64,000 nt of DNA, taken from assembly GCA_018241225.1 (NCBI GenBank), contig JAFEEG010000001.1, forward strand, positions 62,001 through 126,000. Reading direction: 5' to 3'. Positions 60,153-64,000 of the stretch are shown in pieces (position 1 is the stretch's first letter; each line of letters begins with the position of its first letter). The notes under the pieces are model-generated. The model was not told the origin of the DNA, did no database searches, and was given only the letters and a program-made list of their open reading frames with translations. The DNA comes from Pseudomonadota bacterium. GTDB lineage: Bacteria > Pseudomonadota > Gammaproteobacteria > Burkholderiales > Burkholderiaceae_C. Made by a program: the position numbers and the translations under genes.

Positions 60153-61358
60153 ATGCCACCCACCATTCCCGAGCACCGCCGCCACGACATCGACGCCCTG
60201 CGCGCCCTGGCCTTCGGCCTGCTGATCCTCTACCACCTGGGCATGTACTACGTGGCCGGCTGGCCCTGGCACCTGAAGAGCCCGTACGCGGCCGAGTGGC
60301 TGCGCTGGCCCATGCAGTTCGTGAACATCTGGCGCATGGACCTGGTGTTTGTGGTCTCGGGCGTCGCCTTCGGCTTCCTGAGCAAGGGCAGCGCCTCGCC
60401 CTGGCGGCTGATCGGCCAGCGCGCCTGGCGGCTTCTGCTGCCGCTGGTCTTCGGCATGTACGTGGTGGTGTCGTACCAGGCCTATGCGCAGGCGCTGGAC
60501 AACGGCGCCATTGCACCCGGGTTCCTGGCCTTCATGCAGCGCTACCTGGTGCGCGGGCCCTGGCCCAGGGATGCCTTCGCCGGTTCGGACTTCGGCATTA
60601 CCTGGATGCACCTGTGGTACCTGCCCTACTTGTTCGTCTATTCGGCGGTGCTGGCCCTGCTGCTGCCGTGGCTGCGCGGGGCGGCCGGCCAGCGCCTGGC
60701 ATCCGCCTTCACCGGCTTGCGCGGGTGGAAGCTGCTGCTGTTGCCCGCATTGCCGCTGCTGCTCTACACGCTGGTGCTGGCGCCGCGCTTTCCGGCCACG
60801 CACGACCTGCTGCACGACGGCTACCTGCATCCGCTGTACTTCACGGTCTTCGCGTATGGCTACCGGATGGGCACCAACGCCGGCCTGTGGGCCGAGCTGG
60901 CCCGGCTGCGCCGCGTCTCCCTCGCCCTGGCCGTGGCGCTGGTCGCGCTGTACTTCGCGCTGCGCGCCGTGCATCTGGATCTGCCCTGGCTGGCGCTGAC
61001 CCTGCGCACGCTGTACCTGTGGAGCGCACTGGCGGCGGTGCTCGGCTTCGCGCACCAGCACCTGAACCGCCCCTGGCCCTGGCTGGACTGGGCCAACGAG
61101 TCGGTCTACCCCTGGTACATGCTGCACCAGACCCTGATCGTGGCCGGCGCGGTGCTGCTGGCGCCCTACCAGCTGGGCCCGCTGCTCGAACCCGCGATGC
61201 TGCTGGCCTTTACCGTGGGTGGCTGCTGGCTGCTGACCGACGGGCTGATCCGCCGCGTGCGCTGGATTCGGCCGCTGTTCGGGCTCAAGCCCGCCGCGCG
61301 CCCGGCGCAGCGCAAGCCGGCCGGACCGGTGCCCGTCTACCTGGGATCGGGCGAATAG
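60153..61358 (+). CDS. Membrane acyltransferase (acyltransferase-3 family, OpgC-like)
   Basis: A 401-residue inner-membrane acyltransferase with about ten TM helices. RRHDIDALRALAFGLLILYH carries the conserved Arg/His-type start of the acyltransferase-3 fold, followed by WRMDLVFVVSGVAFGFL and WMHLWYLPYLFVYS, and the C-terminal ESVYPWYMLHQTLIVAGAVL. Such enzymes add acetyl or succinyl groups to surface glycans or small molecules; the acceptor is not evident. It pairs divergently with the membrane LytTR regulator, 125 bases away. Confidence 0.87.
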   Translation: MPPTIPEHRRHDIDALRALAFGLLILYHLGMYYVAGWPWHLKSPYAAEWLRWPMQFVNIWRMDLVFVVSGVAFGFLSKGSASPWRLIGQRAWRLLLPLVFGMYVVVSYQAYAQALDNGAIAPGFLAFMQRYLVRGPWPRDAFAGSDFGITWMHLWYLPYLFVYSAVLALLLPWLRGAAGQRLASAFTGLRGWKLLLLPALPLLLYTLVLAPRFPATHDLLHDGYLHPLYFTVFAYGYRMGTNAGLWAELARLRRVSLALAVALVALYFALRAVHLDLPWLALTLRTLYLWSALAAVLGFAHQHLNRPWPWLDWANESVYPWYMLHQTLIVAGAVLLAPYQLGPLLEPAMLLAFTVGGCWLLTDGLIRRVRWIRPLFGLKPAARPAQRKPAGPVPVYLGSGE

Positions 61359-61370
61359 CGCCCGGTGCGA

Positions 61371-62072
61371 CTACACGCCCAGCAACGCCGACACCTGGCC
61401 TGGCTCGGCCAGCATGCCGGCCGACTCGCCAGTGAGCACGATGCGGCCTTTTTCCATTACCACCGCCCGGTCGGTGTGGCCCAGCACCTTGCGCCAGTCG
61501 CGGTCGACGATGAGCGTGGAAATGCCGGTGGCGCGGATCTGCGCAATCACACGCCAGATCTCCGCCACCACCAGCGGCGCCAGGCCCTCGGTGGCTTCGT
61601 CCAGGATCATCAGGCGCGGGTTGGTCATGAGCGCGCGACCGATGGACAGCATCTGCTGCTCGCCGCCCGACAACTGCTGGCCGCCATGCGACAGGCGCTC
61701 GGCCAGGCGCGGGAAGGTGCTCATCACCCGCTCGAAGGTCCAGTCGCGTCGGCCGTCGGGGCCGGCGCGTTCGCTCATCACCAGGTTCTCGCGCACCGAC
61801 AGGTTGGGGAAGATGCCGCGCCCTTCGGGCACGTAGCCAATGCCCAGCCGCGCCATCTTCTCGGGCACCCAGGCGGTGACGTTGCGCCCTTCGAACAGCA
61901 CCTGGCCCGAGGCCGGCCGCACATAGCCCATGAGGCTGCGGATGAGCGTGGTCTTGCCCATGCCGTTGCGCCCCAGCAGCCCCAGCGAGGTGGATGCGGG
62001 CAGGTGCACGTCGACGCCACGCAGGATGTGGCTGTCGCCGTAGTAGGTGTTCAGGCCTTCGATCTTGAGCAT
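61371..62072 (-). CDS. livF: Branched-chain amino acid ABC transporter ATP-binding protein LivF
   Basis: ATPase of 233 residues from the ATG at 62072, which is one base past the livG stop. Walker A GRNGMGKTT, GYVPEGRGIFPNLSV (LivF-typical), signature LSGGEQQMLSIGRAL and Walker B LMILDEATEGLAP are all present. It lies downstream of livG, livM and livH in one operon and lies convergent with the acyltransferase gene, 12 bases apart. Confidence 0.94.
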   Translation of the reverse strand: MLKIEGLNTYYGDSHILRGVDVHLPASTSLGLLGRNGMGKTTLIRSLMGYVRPASGQVLFEGRNVTAWVPEKMARLGIGYVPEGRGIFPNLSVRENLVMSERAGPDGRRDWTFERVMSTFPRLAERLSHGGQQLSGGEQQMLSIGRALMTNPRLMILDEATEGLAPLVVAEIWRVIAQIRATGISTLIVDRDWRKVLGHTDRAVVMEKGRIVLTGESAGMLAEPGQVSALLGV

Positions 62073-62073
62073 C

Positions 62074-62823
62074 TCAGTGGCCCTCCTCACCCAGGTACGC
62101 CGTGCGCACTTGCGCGTTCTGCCGGATCGAAGCCGGGTCGCCCGATGCGATGACGGCCCCGTTCACCATGACCGTGATGCGGTCGGCAATGCGAAACACC
62201 GCATCCATGTCGTGCTCCACCAGCAGGATCGCGTGGGTGGCCTTGAGCTTTTCCAACAGCGTGAGCATGCGGTCTGTTTCTTCCGCGCCCATGCCGGCCA
62301 GGGGTTCGTCCAACAGCAACACGCGCGGGCGGGTGGCCAGGCACATGGCTACTTCCAGCTGGCGCTTGGCGCCGTGGCTCATGGTGCCGGCAATGCGTTC
62401 GGCCACGTCGGCCAGGCCGGCGGCCTCCAGCGCCTCGCGCGCTGCGGCATTGCTGGCGTCGCACTTGCTGGAGGACTGCCAGATGGCCCAGGGCCGCTGC
62501 GTGGCCGCCTGCGCGGCCAGGCGGCAGTTCTCGTGCACCGTGAACTCCGGGAAGATGGTGGTGCGCTGGTAGCTGCGCCCCACCCCGTTGCGGGCACGCG
62601 CGGCCTGCGTGCGCCGGGTGATCTCCTGCCCATCCAGCGCAATGCGGCCTTCCGAGGCCTGTATCTCCCCGGAGAGCATGTTGATCAGCGTGGACTTGCC
62701 CGCGCCGTTGGTGCCGATGACGGCATGCACCTCGCCCAGCCGCAGGTCGAGCGTGACGCTGTTGACCGCCACCAGCCCGCCAAAGCGCCGCGTGAGGGTT
62801 TCAACCGAAAGAAGCGCGCTCAT
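62074..62823 (-). CDS. livG: Branched-chain amino acid ABC transporter ATP-binding protein LivG
   Basis: ATPase of 249 residues. Walker A GTNGAGKST, the LivG-type NGVGRSYQRTTIFPEFTVHE Q-loop, signature SHGAKRQLEVAMCLA, Walker B VLLLDEPLAGMG and the switch His in LVEHDMD. The ATG at 62823 is chosen because the family N-terminus begins there (LLSVETLTRRFGGLVAVNSV). A 64-base gap separates it from livM. Confidence 0.94.
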   Translation of the reverse strand: MSALLSVETLTRRFGGLVAVNSVTLDLRLGEVHAVIGTNGAGKSTLINMLSGEIQASEGRIALDGQEITRRTQAARARNGVGRSYQRTTIFPEFTVHENCRLAAQAATQRPWAIWQSSSKCDASNAAAREALEAAGLADVAERIAGTMSHGAKRQLEVAMCLATRPRVLLLDEPLAGMGAEETDRMLTLLEKLKATHAILLVEHDMDAVFRIADRITVMVNGAVIASGDPASIRQNAQVRTAYLGEEGH

Positions 62824-62887
62824 TCGAAAACCTCCATGCTGCGCATTGCGGTGCGAGCCCCCTTCGAAGCGGCCGTGCGGGGGGGCA

Positions 62888-63847
62888 TCATGACGAAGCC
62901 TTTGGAGAAAGACGGCTGGCCAGCCCGATGAGCCCCTTGGGCAGCAGCGCCACGAAGGCGATGATGCAAAGCCCCAGCGTGAGCTGCCAGTGGTCGGCCA
63001 GCGGCCCGACAAAGGCCTGCGTGCCCAGCACTTCCTTGAGCAGCGTGAAGGCCACCGCGCCGATGACCGCGCCGCGCAGGTGACCCAGGCCACCGAGGAT
63101 GATCATCAGCAGCACCTCGCCCGAGTTGTGCCAGGCCAGCAGTTCGGGATTGACCACGCCGTCGCGCGCGGCCACCAGGAAGCCCGCCAGGCCCGCCAGC
63201 GCGCCGGCCAGCACGAAGGCCGCCAGCTTGTACGCATACACCGGAAAGCCCGTGGCCCGCATGCGCTGCTCGTTCACGCGGATGCCAGCCAGCGCCGCGC
63301 CGAAACGCGAGCGGCCTATGAGCACCAGCAGGCCGTAGGTGAACACCAGCGCGGCCAGCGCCACGTAGAAGGCGACCAGCCGGTTCTCCATGTCCAGCGC
63401 GCCCAGCACCGGCCGCACGTACATGTAGATGCCGTCGCTGCCGCCGCCCAATGCCGTGTCGTGGAACACGAAGAAAGCCATCTGCGCAAAGGCCAGCGTG
63501 ACCATGATGAAGTACACGCCCCGGGTGCGCAGGCTGAGCGCCCCCACCACCAGCGCATAGGCCGCGGCGCAGCCCATGGCCGCCGGCAGCAGCACGGCGA
63601 TGGAGCCGCCCTCCTTGCCGGAGATCAGCACCGTGGCATAGGCCCCGATGCCATAGAAGGCCGCGTGGCCCAGGCTCACCAGCCCGGTCATGCCCACCAG
63701 CAGTTCCAGGCTCAGCGCGAAGATCGACAGGATCATGATCTTCACCACGAAGTCCGACACGTACGGACTGAGCATGGGCGCCAGCAAGGCCAGTGCCAGC
63801 GCAACGGCGCCGGGCACGATGGAAGAAAGTCGGCGCGCGGATTTCAT
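62888..63847 (-). CDS. livM: Branched-chain amino acid ABC transporter permease LivM
   Basis: Inner-membrane permease of 319 residues with about nine hydrophobic helices. LLVGMTGLVSLGHAAFYGIG and YGLLVLIGRSRFGAALAGIR (EAA-like loop) plus the C-terminal ILGGLGHLRGAVIGAVAF are LivM signatures. Its start overlaps the livH stop (ATGA at 63844-63847). Substrates of Liv-type systems range from Leu/Ile/Val to urea and aromatic acids; the binding protein is not adjacent in this window. Confidence 0.93.
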   Translation of the reverse strand: MKSARRLSSIVPGAVALALALLAPMLSPYVSDFVVKIMILSIFALSLELLVGMTGLVSLGHAAFYGIGAYATVLISGKEGGSIAVLLPAAMGCAAAYALVVGALSLRTRGVYFIMVTLAFAQMAFFVFHDTALGGGSDGIYMYVRPVLGALDMENRLVAFYVALAALVFTYGLLVLIGRSRFGAALAGIRVNEQRMRATGFPVYAYKLAAFVLAGALAGLAGFLVAARDGVVNPELLAWHNSGEVLLMIILGGLGHLRGAVIGAVAFTLLKEVLGTQAFVGPLADHWQLTLGLCIIAFVALLPKGLIGLASRLSPKASS

Positions 63848-64000
63848 GTCTTGCGTCCCATCAAGCCCTCGGGCCGCCAGATCAGGATGATGGCCATGAG
63901 CACGTACACGCCCATGCCGGCCACCTCCGCGAAGAACACCTTGCCGAAGGTATCGACGAAGCCCACCAGCAGCGAGGCCACCAGCGCCCCGGTGATGGAG
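63844..64000 (-). CDS. livH: Branched-chain amino acid ABC transporter permease LivH (C-terminal fragment in window)
   Basis: The open frame entering from the right edge ends at 63844 and encodes the last 51 residues, including ALVASLLVGFVDTFGK, VAGMGVYVLMAIILIWRPEG and a final LMGRKT. This is the conserved LivH C-terminus, with the last TM helix followed by RPEGL. The N-terminal part lies beyond base 64000. Stop and livM start overlap by 4 bases. Confidence 0.9.
   Translation of the reverse strand, partial: SITGALVASLLVGFVDTFGKVFFAEVAGMGVYVLMAIILIWRPEGLMGRKT

Overview
The window is chromosomal DNA from a high-GC betaproteobacterium, most likely a member of the Comamonadaceae (Variovorax/Acidovorax type). 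The evidence is the gene set and protein-level resemblance: a Bug-family binding protein beside a LysR regulator and an M20 peptidase, class I PHA synthesis genes, a single-chain methylmalonyl-CoA mutase with MeaB and PccB, and a complete tad pilus locus. There is no rRNA gene here, so genus is an inference. By eye I found no tRNA, insertion sequence, phage gene or CRISPR array. No gene-free stretch exceeds about 250 bases.

Layout. 1-4302 (minus): propionyl/methylmalonyl-CoA genes (mutase, a GNAT acetyltransferase, MeaB, start of PccB), divergent from a GntR regulator (4426-5073). 5140-6693: LysP-type permease. 6871-17343: a twelve-gene tad/Flp pilus cluster, followed convergently by a NarL/NarX-type two-component pair (17353-19726). 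19968-26462: housekeeping and small unknown genes (DusA, two hypotheticals, a stress-type unknown, YbaL antiporter, DctA, acetoacetyl-CoA reductase). 26598-31559: a ugp-like ABC importer operon ending in an EEP-fold phosphodiesterase.

31617-40895 is the most unusual part. A very large protein has two class III cyclase-like domains, a P-loop ATPase and a long helical tail, the architecture of animal soluble adenylyl cyclase. It is translationally coupled to a large FAD oxidoreductase and an acetoacetate-decarboxylase-like protein. A second, paralogous FAD oxidoreductase converges on them with three bases between the stop codons. I know no named pathway for this set.

40998-43130: dodecin, topoisomerase IB and a paralogue of the unknown gene at 22089. 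43127-47490 (minus): phaC-phaA-cytochrome P450. 47597-51587: small membrane protein, PgeF, maleylacetoacetate/maleylpyruvate isomerase divergent from an FAH-family hydrolase, Nudix hydrolase, NlpD-like lipoprotein. 51656-55544: a putative catabolic operon (AroE-like dehydrogenase, branched-chain-type binding protein, amidohydrolase, EamA exporter). 55549-59028: LysR regulator divergent from an M20 peptidase and a Bug binding protein. 59065-61358: membrane LytTR regulator divergent from an acyltransferase. 61371-64000 (minus): livH(partial)-livM-livG-livF.

The genes describe a metabolically versatile heterotroph: propionate-derived acyl-CoA enters the methylmalonyl-CoA route, surplus acetyl-CoA is stored as polyhydroxybutyrate, aromatic ring-cleavage products are finished by the isomerase/hydrolase pair, and many binding-protein importers serve organic acids, amino acids and glycerol-phosphate-type substrates.
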